In this document: positions 17,857 to 26,731 of the stretch, one piece after another
How the letters are laid out: every line of letters begins with the position of its first letter
Position numbering within the stretch: position 1 is the stretch's first letter
Translations under genes and position numbers: made by a program
The notes under the pieces: model-generated
Seen by the model: the letters and a program-made list of their open reading frames with translations, nothing else
Databases searched by the model: none
What the model was told of the DNA's origin: nothing
Assembly: GCA_046349595.1 (NCBI GenBank)
Contig: JAXMCA010000002.1
Span: 806,001 to 870,000 of the forward strand
Length of the DNA: 64,000 bases
Direction of reading: 5' to 3'
DNA from: JACRLW01 sp046349595
GTDB lineage: Bacteria; Planctomycetota; UBA1135; UBA2386

Positions 17857-20034
17857 TTGGTCGCGCAGGACTACCTGGCTCTCGTTCATTCCGCGAATTC
17901 CGAAGCACTCGAGGCCGCCTGGAACGCGGCACTCGGCGATCCAGGTGAGGTGACGGCCTACGCCCGAACCCTCGCCGAACTGGCGGAGCGGGGAGAGTCG
18001 GGCACGGCGATCGATCTCGGCCTCCGCATGATCGAGGCCCTGGAGAAGAAGGGGAGAGCAGCAGACGCCTTCGAACTCGGCGTCACCATCGTCGGGAAGC
18101 AGACCAACAACGAGAGCTTCTCGCGGCGCATGTTCGAGCTGCTCCAGCGCGCCTTCGGCAGCACCGACTGGTTGCCGATCGCGCTCGACGCGAGCGGGCT
18201 CTCGGAGACCAATCTGGTGCCGACGGCCTTCGAGACCTTCGACCGGGCCCGGCGCTTCACGCCGGGCCATGTCGTGTACCACCGTGCGGGTTGGGGCGAG
18301 GGGGTGATCGAGGAACTCGACATCACCACGCGTCACCTGCACATCCGCTTCGTGAGCGGCAGCCGCAAGGAGCTGCCCTTCAAGAGCGCACTCGAGAGCC
18401 TGCGCCCCCTCGAGCGCGACGACCTCCGCACCATGCGCCTCACCCGGCTCGAGGAGCTCGTGGTTCTGGCGGAGGAGCAGCCGGCGACGGTGATCCGCAT
18501 GGCGGTGCGCGTCTACCGCGGCTCGATCAACAGCCAACAGCTCAAGGGCGAGCTGCTGCCGGTGATCACCGAGAAGAAGTGGAACGGCTGGTGGAAGCGC
18601 GCGAAGGTCGCGGCCGGCAACGACCCCTGGCTGCAGATCGACGGCACCGCGACGCGCCCGGTGTTCGTGATGCGCAAGACGCCGGTGAGCTTCGCCGACG
18701 AGGCGCGCAAGGCCTTCGGCCACGCGCGCAACCTGCCGGAGGTGCTCGGCGTCGGGCGCGACTACCTCGCGCGCGGCATCGACGACGAAGCCCAGGCGCT
18801 GATCCTCGACCTCGTGCAGCAGCGCGTGGAGAAGGACCTGCAGGGCAGCGGCGAGTCCGCCGCCCGTCTGCTCGACGGCATCCTGTTCCTCGAAGAACAC
18901 GGCCGGGGTACCTCGGTGTCCGCGGCGCAGGAGCTGCGCGAACTGCTGCTGTCTCCCGACGGCCTCGCACCCGAGGCCTTCGACACCCTCGCCACGCAGG
19001 CCTCCCGCGAGCACGCCGTGCGTCTGCTCCCCGAGGCGCTCGGCGAGACCTGGGCCGAGCAGTGTGCTGCGGTCATCACACGGTTCCCGATCTCGGTGAT
19101 CGAGCATGTCGTCGCCTTGATGCAGGAGAAGCGCGTCGCCGACACGCTCGCCCCGGTGTGGGCGGTCGTCGCCCCCTATCCGCGCCGCTATCCGGTGCTC
19201 ACCTGGCTGATCGCGAAACTGCAGGCCGAGGGTGACTTCGAGGATCGCGAGGACGCCCCCGACACCGTTTCGGTCTGTCGCGTGCTGCTGCACCTGTGCC
19301 GCGTGATCGCGACCGACCCGCGCAGCGACGCGGGACTGAGCCGCGTCAAGCAACGCGTGGCGACGCTCGTCACGGGTCGCAAGGGTCAGCTCACGCGCTG
19401 CGTCGACTCGGTGTCCCGCGACGACCTCGCCAACTTCCTCGGCATCGCCGAGCGTGGCGGGCAGGACTTCCCGCAGGAGATCACCGACGCCGTCCTGCGC
19501 GTCGTCGCCAAGCGCTTCCCCGACATCACCAGCAAGCCGGAACGGCCGTTCTGGGACCTGGACGACGTGATCTTCGTGACCGGGGAGGGCCTCAAGCGCC
19601 GTCGCGAGGAACACCGCGTGCTGGTCGACGAGAAGATCCCTGCCAACGCGAAGGCGATCAACGCGGCCGCGGCGCTCGGCGATCTCAGCGAGAACAGCGA
19701 GTGGGAAGCCGCGATGGAGGAGCAGCGCAACCTGACGGGACGCGCCGAGGACATGACCCGCGAACTTCGTCGCGCCAAGCTGATCGAGGACCAGGAGATT
19801 CCCGAGGGTGTCGCGGTTCCCGGCACCAGGGTCGGCATCACCTGGCTCGACGACGGCACCAAGGTCAGCTACCGCCTGCTCGGTCCCTGGGACTGCGTCG
19901 AGGACGACATCATCAACTACAAGGCACCGCTGGGTGCCGCGATGCTCGGCCACGCGCCCGGTGACGAGGTGAACTTCGAGAACCAGGGCACGACGCGGAC
20001 CTTCCGGGTCGAAACGGTCGAGCGCGTGATCTGA
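17857..20034 (+). CDS. GreA-domain transcript cleavage factor, long fusion form
   Basis: The C-terminal 150 residues form a GreA/GreB protein. The coiled coil contains 'NAAAALGDLSENSEWEAA', the loop that reaches into the RNA polymerase channel with acidic tip residues. An FKBP-like domain follows ('APGDEVNFENQG'). Residues about 110-170 ('FTPGHVVYHRAGWGEGVI') look like a CarD/TRCF-type Tudor domain that binds polymerase. The middle 350 residues are alpha-helical. Long GreA fusions are known in spirochetes, chlamydiae and planctomycetes. The start is taken as TTG 17857, behind TGGAGG, because an ATG at 17791 lies inside the promoter. It should rescue backtracked polymerase. Confidence 0.82.
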   Translation: MVAQDYLALVHSANSEALEAAWNAALGDPGEVTAYARTLAELAERGESGTAIDLGLRMIEALEKKGRAADAFELGVTIVGKQTNNESFSRRMFELLQRAFGSTDWLPIALDASGLSETNLVPTAFETFDRARRFTPGHVVYHRAGWGEGVIEELDITTRHLHIRFVSGSRKELPFKSALESLRPLERDDLRTMRLTRLEELVVLAEEQPATVIRMAVRVYRGSINSQQLKGELLPVITEKKWNGWWKRAKVAAGNDPWLQIDGTATRPVFVMRKTPVSFADEARKAFGHARNLPEVLGVGRDYLARGIDDEAQALILDLVQQRVEKDLQGSGESAARLLDGILFLEEHGRGTSVSAAQELRELLLSPDGLAPEAFDTLATQASREHAVRLLPEALGETWAEQCAAVITRFPISVIEHVVALMQEKRVADTLAPVWAVVAPYPRRYPVLTWLIAKLQAEGDFEDREDAPDTVSVCRVLLHLCRVIATDPRSDAGLSRVKQRVATLVTGRKGQLTRCVDSVSRDDLANFLGIAERGGQDFPQEITDAVLRVVAKRFPDITSKPERPFWDLDDVIFVTGEGLKRRREEHRVLVDEKIPANAKAINAAAALGDLSENSEWEAAMEEQRNLTGRAEDMTRELRRAKLIEDQEIPEGVAVPGTRVGITWLDDGTKVSYRLLGPWDCVEDDIINYKAPLGAAMLGHAPGDEVNFENQGTTRTFRVETVERVI

Positions 20035-20041
20035 ACTGCGC

Positions 20042-20066
20042 CGGATCCCGTCGACAGCGGGATCCG
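20042..20066 (+). terminator. Terminator-like hairpin after greA fusion
   Basis: The arms at 20042-20050 and 20058-20066 pair perfectly over 9 bp around a 7-nt loop, 8 bp after the stop. There is no U tract. Confidence 0.5.
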
Positions 20067-20189
20067 TGGCGATGACGCGCCGTCGACCGACAGGGCCGCC
20101 CGCGGGCCACACGGTAGAAACGCCCGAGTCGGTTCCGCGTCAGCCGGGGGGCATATCCTGCCGACCTCATCCTGGTCGACGGATCAACC

Positions 20190-21944
20190 ATGCTCGGTCG
20201 GGCTCCCTCTCTCCTCCTCCTCGCGCTCACGTTGTCCGCGGGGTGCAGCCGCTTCGAACACCAGAGCGGCGTCGAACCCCTGTCCGACCGCCGGCTGATC
20301 GCGCAGGGGCGGATCACCGGCGAAACCGGCGGCGTGCTCGCCGCGACGGCGGATGGCCTGATGCCCCGCGTCGTGCTCGACATCCCGCCAGGTGCCTTCG
20401 AAGGCGAACAGGAAGTGACCCTGTGGGTGCGCTTCGGCGATCCGCGACTGCCGAGCGTCGTCCAGAGCTTCGAGATCGAGCCGCGCGATCTCCGTCTGCA
20501 CCTGCCCGCCACGCTCGACCTGCAGTACGACCCGAGCTACGCAGCGACTGCGGGTGAGGTGTGGGCCGAGACCGACATTGCGGCCTGGGAGTTCGTGACC
20601 GACCCCTCGTCCGACCTGCGCCTGTGCCAGGTGCGTGAGAGGGATCTCGAGCACAATCTGGTACGCACCGCGCTCGACCGCTTCGGAACCCTGTTCTGCA
20701 TGCATCGCGAGTTGCGTTCGCTCGCGCTCCAGCCGGCGGGGCTCGTCGATCCCGCCGTCCCGGTGCACACCGAATCGCTCGGCAGCACTCCGGTCGAGTC
20801 CGAGGGAGGCGCGAGCGCCGTGCGCGTCGGTCGCGGCTCGCTCGACGCCTTCTTCGCCAGTGGGGTCGGCCAGAACCTGCTGGTCGTCCCCGGCGGCTAC
20901 GGCGAGGCGCTGCACATCGTCGGCGACACCGGCATGTTCCCGGCCGACGTCGAGGCGGGACTCAACTCGGACTTCGCGAACATCGTCGCCTTCCGCTACC
21001 CGGCGGGTCACGCGATCCGGGCCAACGGCAATGCGCTCTACGCCGCGATCGCCGATCGCGCCTCTGTCGGGTTCGGCTGCCAGATCCTGGCGCACGGCAG
21101 CGGCGGCCTGGTCGCACGCTGGGCCCTCGAGCACGCGCACGAGGATCCGACTCGCCCGGGCTTCCGTGCCGGCGATCGGCCGCTGACCAACTACGTCGAG
21201 CGCGTCGTCTTCATGGCGACTCCGAACGACGGCGCGCCGGTCGTCGCATCGCGTTTCGGCGCGGTGCTCGCAGCGCTGGGGACGCGCGACGCGCACTTCG
21301 TCGAAGGACTCGCCGATCTGGTTCCGACCGAGGGAGGCGTTCTCGAACTTCTCGACTCCGGACGCGGAGCCTCCGCCACTCGCTACTTCACGATCGCCGG
21401 TGATGTCGCCGGCGGCGGCAGTGACGGACTCGTCGACGTGTCGAGCGCGATCGGCACGCAGGGCGACGGACTGCGCGCCGAGTCGCACCTCGTGTTCAGC
21501 GGTCCTGCATACGACCACTTCGCGCTGCTCGCGCTGGCCGGACGCACCGGCGTGCTCGGTCAGGTGCGGACCTGGTTCGGCAAGGCGCACGGCAACAGCC
21601 GACCGATCGTCTCCGAGCTGACGTCGCCGATCGGCGCGACCGGGGGCGTCATCGAGATCCCCTATTCGCTGGTCGACGCAGAGAGCGACACCTGCGTGGT
21701 CGCTGCGCTCTACACGCTCGACGGCAGCAACTGGTTCGTCGCGACACCGGCCAACGGCCAGGGCTACCTGCAGACGCGCAACTCGCTCCCCGCCCCGGGG
21801 CTCCGCCATGCCTACTTCTGGAACTCCCGGGCCGACGGCATCGGGATCCAAAACGTCGACCGCGTGGTCATCCGCATCGTCGCCTCCGACGGCGGTGGCT
21901 ACGGCACCGTGGGCGAGAGCGGCTGGTTCCAGGTCTCGAACTGA
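20190..21944 (+). CDS. Lipoprotein with ZU5-like and lipase-like domains (nucleophile missing)
   Basis: The lipobox 'LTLSAGCSR' marks a lipoprotein. A ZU5-like segment ('VVLDIPPGAFEGEQEVTL') is followed by an alpha/beta-hydrolase-like region. There the normally conserved HSxGG elbow reads AHGSGG at residues 301-306, so glycine replaces the nucleophilic serine. The surrounding 'LVARWALEHA' and 'VFMATPNDGAPV' match lipase/PGAP1-like esterases. A C-terminal beta domain follows from about residue 480. It is probably a non-catalytic binding protein or an esterase using another residue. TATCCT at 20154-20159 may be its -10 box. Confidence 0.75.
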   Translation: MLGRAPSLLLLALTLSAGCSRFEHQSGVEPLSDRRLIAQGRITGETGGVLAATADGLMPRVVLDIPPGAFEGEQEVTLWVRFGDPRLPSVVQSFEIEPRDLRLHLPATLDLQYDPSYAATAGEVWAETDIAAWEFVTDPSSDLRLCQVRERDLEHNLVRTALDRFGTLFCMHRELRSLALQPAGLVDPAVPVHTESLGSTPVESEGGASAVRVGRGSLDAFFASGVGQNLLVVPGGYGEALHIVGDTGMFPADVEAGLNSDFANIVAFRYPAGHAIRANGNALYAAIADRASVGFGCQILAHGSGGLVARWALEHAHEDPTRPGFRAGDRPLTNYVERVVFMATPNDGAPVVASRFGAVLAALGTRDAHFVEGLADLVPTEGGVLELLDSGRGASATRYFTIAGDVAGGGSDGLVDVSSAIGTQGDGLRAESHLVFSGPAYDHFALLALAGRTGVLGQVRTWFGKAHGNSRPIVSELTSPIGATGGVIEIPYSLVDAESDTCVVAALYTLDGSNWFVATPANGQGYLQTRNSLPAPGLRHAYFWNSRADGIGIQNVDRVVIRIVASDGGGYGTVGESGWFQVSN

Positions 21945-21958
21945 GCGCACGGCTGCGC

Positions 21959-22708
21959 ATGCACCCTGGATGGGGCATGCTCTGCGCGTCGCCCCCGATG
22001 CCTGCCGTCCAGACGCTCACGCTCACACCCGCACCCGGAGTGCGTCTCGTTGCGGACCACCTCCCGGGACGCCGCCCGGGCGTCGTCTATCTGCACGGAC
22101 TGACCTCGGTCCGCCGTGGTGAGAAGAGCGAGGCCGTGTTCGCTCGCGCGAGGGCACGCGGCATGGAGGCGTGGCGCTTCGACATGCGCGGCCACGGCGA
22201 GTCGAGCGGAACGCTCTCCACCACCACGCTCACCGACCTCGTCGACGACACCACGGCCGTGCTGCGGGACATCGGACCGGCGTTCCTGTTCGGCTCCTCG
22301 CTGGGTGGCCTGGTCGCCGCATGGACCACCACCGGCCGACCCCAGGCGGTGGCTGGTCTCCTGTTGCTCGCACCCGCCTTGCGGTTCCTGCCACGATTGC
22401 GTGCGCGCCTCGACGACTCCGGTCGGCTGACCCTGCCCCACGGCGGCGGTGTCCTCGAGTTCGGGCCCGAGGTCCTGGCCGACTTCGAGAGCCACGACGA
22501 GTCCCTGCTCGGACCGTCGCTGAGCTGTCCGGTGTTGTGCGTCCACGGAGCTCTCGACGACACCGTTCCCGTCGATTGCAGTCGCGACCTCCTCGCGCGC
22601 ATTCCACATCGCCGCAAGAAGCTGGTCGTCTTCGACGAGGGCGATCACCGACTCAACCGCGAGATCGGAACCATCCTCGACGAGGCCGACCGGTTCTTCG
22701 CCTGGTAG
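21959..22708 (+). CDS. Alpha/beta hydrolase
   Basis: The protein has the oxyanion strand 'VVYLHGLTS', the nucleophile elbow 'FGSSLGG', an acid in 'GALDDTVPV' and a histidine in 'EGDHRL', which together make a complete serine-hydrolase triad. It has no signal peptide and is probably cytoplasmic, acting on an ester or thioester that cannot be named. The ATG at 21959 gives the longest form. The ATG at 21998 ('MPAVQTLTL') fits the fold start better and lies after a TGCTCT that could be a -10 box. It directly precedes the TPR gene. Confidence 0.8.
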   Translation: MHPGWGMLCASPPMPAVQTLTLTPAPGVRLVADHLPGRRPGVVYLHGLTSVRRGEKSEAVFARARARGMEAWRFDMRGHGESSGTLSTTTLTDLVDDTTAVLRDIGPAFLFGSSLGGLVAAWTTTGRPQAVAGLLLLAPALRFLPRLRARLDDSGRLTLPHGGGVLEFGPEVLADFESHDESLLGPSLSCPVLCVHGALDDTVPVDCSRDLLARIPHRRKKLVVFDEGDHRLNREIGTILDEADRFFAW

Positions 22709-22749
22709 CCGATTTGCGTCGGCGCGGTGCGCCGTCCAAACTCCCCGGC

Positions 22750-23253
22750 GTGCAGGGATCCAAGTCACTCGACCGACTCGCCGCCGAAGTGGAGGGCTGG
22801 CTCGAACTCGGCTGTCCGGGCCACGCGCTCGACCGGATGGCCGCGCTCCTCGAAGCACCGAGTGCGCGTCCCGTGGCGCTGACCCTGAAGATCCGCGCCC
22901 TGGTCGAACTCAAGCGTCACGCCGAAGCCCTCGATTGCCTGGACGAACTCGCCTACTTCGAGCACGACGTCGAATGGCGACTGGTCACCGAGGCGTGGTG
23001 CCGGCGTCGGGTCGACGACCTCCCCACCGCGATCAAGTGCATGCGACGTCTGATCGAGGTCGATCCCCGCTCGTCGATCGCGCACTTCAACCTCGGCTGC
23101 TATCTGGCGCTGATCGGCGCTCGCGAAGAGGCCCTGGAGGAAGTCACGGTCGCCTGCGGCATGGACGAGCGTTTCCGCGAGCACGCGCGCACGGAGCCGG
23201 ATCTCGATTCGCTCCGCGACGATCCGCGGTTCAGCGAGCTGTACGTCTCCTGA
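22750..23253 (+). CDS. TPR-repeat protein
   Basis: Helical pairs repeat about every 34 residues ('LALIGAREEALEEVTVACGMD', 'ALDCLDELAYFEHDVEW'), and the tail 'DPDLDSLRDDPRF'-type element, here 'EPDLDSLRDDPRFSELY', is typical of the last TPR in many bacterial proteins. It is a probable protein-interaction scaffold with no signal peptide. The start is uncertain: GTG 22750 is used here, and TTG 22714 is in frame. Neither has a clear ribosome binding site. Confidence 0.68.
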   Translation: MQGSKSLDRLAAEVEGWLELGCPGHALDRMAALLEAPSARPVALTLKIRALVELKRHAEALDCLDELAYFEHDVEWRLVTEAWCRRRVDDLPTAIKCMRRLIEVDPRSSIAHFNLGCYLALIGAREEALEEVTVACGMDERFREHARTEPDLDSLRDDPRFSELYVS

Positions 23254-23354
23254 ACGCCGGTCGGCAGCGCGGGGCGCTCGGCACTTTGTCGCATCGCCGC
23301 GCGAAGACCTGCTGAAGGAGTGCAATCCAGAGCAGCCTGCGCGATTGCTCGGGC

Positions 23355-25571
23355 ATGGCCAACTCGACCGAGATCCGCCTGCATGGACGCGGCGGTCAGG
23401 GTGGTGTGACCTGCGCGAAGATCCTGGCGGCGTGCTACGCCGACCTGGGTCGCAGCGTGCAGACCTTCGGGGACTATGCGGGCGAACGATCCGGCGCCCC
23501 GGTGCGCGCCTACACGCGCACCAGCGACGCCCCGATCACGAATCGCAACAAGGTCTACGAGCCCGACCACCTGGTGGTTCTCGACCACCACCTCCTCGGC
23601 CCCGACGTCTTCGCCGGACTGCGCACTGGCGGCAGCCTGCTGGTGAACTCGCCGCAGTCACTCGAGGAGCTGAAGGCGCGTTGGCCCGGTGTCGCGATCG
23701 GAGTGGTCGACGCGACGCGCATCGCACGTGCGCACGGCATCGGCACGCGGTCGGTCGTGATCGTCAACACCACCATCGCGGGTGCTTTCGCCAGGATGCA
23801 GGGCATCCCGCTCGAGGTCCTCGAGCGCGTCTATCGGAAACTGGGCCTGCTCGGCAACTTCGTCGCCGCGAAGGAAGCCTTCGCGACAGTGCAGATCGGC
23901 GAGGTGGCGGCTGCTGCGCCCCGAACTGTGACACCCGCGGCGAGGAGCGGAGTGCCCGCACCGGTCATGCAACTCGTCGAGCACGTGACGAGCGCGCCCA
24001 CTCCGCTCAAGACCGGCAATTGGTCGAGCCTGCGACCGCATTACGCGGAGCAGCTCGCGCCCTGCAATGCGTGGTGTCCGGCCGGCAACGACGTGGTCGG
24101 ATTCGTGCAGTCGCTGCATGCCGGCAATGCTGCACAGGGTGCCGCGATCCTCGCGCGCACCACACCGCTGCCCGGAGTGTGCGGGCGGGTCTGTCCGGCG
24201 CCGTGCATGGAGGGCTGCAACCGCGCGGAGTACGACGGCGCCGTCGACATCCGCGGTCTCGAGCGATTCGTCGCCGACCATGCCGGAGCCGCGACGCTCC
24301 CCGCCGATCGTTGCGCGGATCCCAAGCGCATCGCCGTGGTCGGCTCGGGACCGGCAGGACTCGGTGCAGCCTTCGCGCTCGCCAAGCGCGGCCATCGTGT
24401 GGTGATCTTCGAAGGCGAGAGGCAGCTCGGCGGCGTGCTGCGCACCGGCATCCCCTCCTATCGACTGCCACGCACGGTGCTCGATGCCGAGATCGAGCGC
24501 GTTCTCGCGCTCGGGGTCGAGGTGCGTACAGGACACCACCTGAGCAAGCAGGAACTCGCGTCGCTCCCCCAGCAATTCGACGCGGTGATCCTGGCGACCG
24601 GCCTGCAGAAGCTGACCAAGCTCGACGTGCCGGGCAACACGCTGCGCAAGGTCGAGCAGGGCATCCACTTCCTGCGCCGCGTCAATCTCGACGGCGATGT
24701 GCGTCTCCATGGTCACGTCGTGGTGCTCGGTGGCGGCAACACCGCGATGGACTGCGCACGCAGTGCCTTGCGCTGCGGAGCGACGCGGGTGACGGTGGCC
24801 TATCGTCGCACGCGCGCCGAGATGCCCGCGATCCACGAGGAGATCGAGCAGGCCGAGGAGGAGGGCGTGGTCCTGCTGGAGCAGCGTGCGCCGGTCGCCT
24901 TCCACGGCGAAGGCGCGATCCGCGCCGTCGAACTCGCCGAGGTCGAGATGGGTCCGCCCGATCCGACCGGGCGACGGCGTCCGATCGTCACCGGTCGCAC
25001 CGCCACCCTCGAGTGCGACCACGTGCTCCTCGCGCTCGGTCAGAGCGCCGACATCGGACTCCTGCCGGAGGGTTGGACCCTGAAGGACGGGCAGGTCGAT
25101 GTCACAGGTCGTGCGCTCCCGGTGTTCTGCGCCGGCGACTTCGCGACCGGTGACGGCACCGTGACCCACGCCCTGGGCAGCGGACGACGCGCCGCGGACC
25201 TCGCGCTGATCCGTCTCGGTTCCGATCTCGTGCCCTTCACCCGTCCGGATCGCGAGTCTGCGGTCCCCGCCACGGACATCCGCTTCGACCACTTCGCGAT
25301 GCGCAGCCGATCGGAATCGAGCGTGCTGGCTCCGGCGCTGCGTGCGCGGTCCTTCTCCGAGGTGAGTGCGGGACTGGCCGACTCGGCGGAGGCGCATCGC
25401 TGCTTCTCGTGTGGTCACTGCACGCGCTGCGACACCTGCCTCGTCTACTGCCCCGAGGGCATCATCCGGCGCGAGGCTCCCGGCTACGGCGTCGATTACA
25501 CCTACTGCAAGGGCTGCGGCATCTGCGTCGAGGAATGCCCGCGGTCGGCGATGGAGTTGACCGAGTCATGA
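23355..25571 (+). CDS. 2-oxoacid oxidoreductase gamma / NAD(P)-FAD / ferredoxin fusion subunit
   Basis: Three subunits are joined. Residues 1-185 are the gamma domain ('GRGGQGGVTCAKIL'). About 215-620 is a GltD-like iron-sulfur flavoprotein with N-terminal cysteines ('CNAWCPAG', 'CGRVCPAPC'), an FAD site ('VVGSGPAGLGAA') and an NAD(P) site ('VVLGGGNTAMDCA'). The last 70 residues hold two [4Fe-4S] motifs ('CTRCDTCLVYCP', 'CKGCGICVEECP'). The set matches PadE, PadH and PadF of NADH-dependent phenylglyoxylate dehydrogenase. Electrons from 2-oxoacid decarboxylation would pass to NAD(P)+. The gene starts the operon, and its stop overlaps the alpha gene (ATGA). Confidence 0.88.
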   Translation: MANSTEIRLHGRGGQGGVTCAKILAACYADLGRSVQTFGDYAGERSGAPVRAYTRTSDAPITNRNKVYEPDHLVVLDHHLLGPDVFAGLRTGGSLLVNSPQSLEELKARWPGVAIGVVDATRIARAHGIGTRSVVIVNTTIAGAFARMQGIPLEVLERVYRKLGLLGNFVAAKEAFATVQIGEVAAAAPRTVTPAARSGVPAPVMQLVEHVTSAPTPLKTGNWSSLRPHYAEQLAPCNAWCPAGNDVVGFVQSLHAGNAAQGAAILARTTPLPGVCGRVCPAPCMEGCNRAEYDGAVDIRGLERFVADHAGAATLPADRCADPKRIAVVGSGPAGLGAAFALAKRGHRVVIFEGERQLGGVLRTGIPSYRLPRTVLDAEIERVLALGVEVRTGHHLSKQELASLPQQFDAVILATGLQKLTKLDVPGNTLRKVEQGIHFLRRVNLDGDVRLHGHVVVLGGGNTAMDCARSALRCGATRVTVAYRRTRAEMPAIHEEIEQAEEEGVVLLEQRAPVAFHGEGAIRAVELAEVEMGPPDPTGRRRPIVTGRTATLECDHVLLALGQSADIGLLPEGWTLKDGQVDVTGRALPVFCAGDFATGDGTVTHALGSGRRAADLALIRLGSDLVPFTRPDRESAVPATDIRFDHFAMRSRSESSVLAPALRARSFSEVSAGLADSAEAHRCFSCGHCTRCDTCLVYCPEGIIRREAPGYGVDYTYCKGCGICVEECPRSAMELTES

Positions 25572-26731
25572 GCACCGAATTCCTGAGTGCCAACCACGCC
25601 GCGGCACTCGCGGCGACCCTCGCCGGCCGCGCCAATGCCGCAGGCCGGGGATTCGGCGGAGGGGTGTATCCGATCACGCCACAGACCGAGTGCATCGAAT
25701 ACCTGTGCCAGCAGCGATTCGACAAGGGTGAGATCGTCCGCGTCGAGAGCGAGCACTCGGCGATGGCCGTGTGCATCGGCATGTCGTTGGCAGGGGCGCG
25801 CACCTTCACGGCTTCGTCGTCGAACGGCCTGGCCTACATGACGGAGAACGTCTTCGCGGCCGCCCTGTATCGCCTGCCCATCGTGATGATGGCCGTGAAC
25901 CGCACGCTCGGCCCACCCTGGAACATCTGGGTCGATCACGGCGACACGCTCGCCCTGCGCGACTCCGGTTGGCTGCAGTTCTACTGCGAGGGCAACCAGG
26001 AGGTCTTCGACACCATGCTGATGGCCTATCGCATCGCGGAGGACCATCGCGTGCTGCTCCCCGTCATGGTCTGCCAGGACGCCTTCGTGCTCTCGCACAC
26101 CATGATGCAGACCGAGGTGCCCGATCTCGCGGACGTCGAACGGTTCCTTCCGGTGCTGCACCTGCCGCATCAACTGACGCACGCACCGGTCACCGTCGGC
26201 GGTCTCGACTTCCCCCACGAGACGGAGGTCCATCGCCGTCAACACGCCGAGGCGATGGCGCGCGTGCCCGAGGTGCATCGCGAGGTCCAGGATGCCTTCG
26301 GACAGGCGTTCGGCCGTCGCCCGGCGGACGCCGTCGAGACCTATCGCATGGAGGACGCCGACGTGGCGCTGATCTCCATGTCGACGACGGCGAGCACCGT
26401 GCGCACGGTGGTCGACGCGGCGCGCGCGCGTGGCGCGAAGGTCGGATCCTTGCGGGTCCGCATGTTCCGGCCCTTCCCCGAACGCGAGCTGCGTCACGCG
26501 CTGCGACATTGCTCGCGCGTCGGCGTGCTCGACCGCGACATCAGCCTCGGTCTCGGCGGCATCCTGTGGGGCGAAGCCCGTGCCACGGCTCCGGCCGGCT
26601 GCCTGGTCCAGAACTACATCCTCGGCCTCGGCGGAGGAGACGTGCGACCGCAGACCATCGAGGACGTCCTCGCGGATCTGGTCGCGCGGCAGCAAGTGGA
26701 GGATCCCCGCATCCTGGAGGTGGCGACGTGA
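25568..26731 (+). CDS. 2-oxoacid:acceptor oxidoreductase alpha subunit
   Basis: This PorA-type protein has the pyrimidine-binding-like N-terminus ('GVYPITPQTECIEYL', 'VRVESEHSAMAVCIG', 'TFTASSSNGLAYM') and the transketolase C-terminal-like domain ('RVRMFRPFPERELRHAL'). It forms the catalytic core with the beta subunit and helps bind CoA and substrate. At 387 residues it is a standard length. It overlaps both neighbours by 4 bp, so translation is coupled. The particular oxoacid (pyruvate, phenylglyoxylate or a branched-chain acid) cannot be told from sequence. Confidence 0.9.
   Translation: MSTEFLSANHAAALAATLAGRANAAGRGFGGGVYPITPQTECIEYLCQQRFDKGEIVRVESEHSAMAVCIGMSLAGARTFTASSSNGLAYMTENVFAAALYRLPIVMMAVNRTLGPPWNIWVDHGDTLALRDSGWLQFYCEGNQEVFDTMLMAYRIAEDHRVLLPVMVCQDAFVLSHTMMQTEVPDLADVERFLPVLHLPHQLTHAPVTVGGLDFPHETEVHRRQHAEAMARVPEVHREVQDAFGQAFGRRPADAVETYRMEDADVALISMSTTASTVRTVVDAARARGAKVGSLRVRMFRPFPERELRHALRHCSRVGVLDRDISLGLGGILWGEARATAPAGCLVQNYILGLGGGDVRPQTIEDVLADLVARQQVEDPRILEVAT

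Noticed and set aside
17806..20112. A 768-codon open frame on the minus strand over the greA fusion
   Set aside because: It is the antisense shadow of a clearly recognised gene in GC-rich DNA and has no protein-like motifs.
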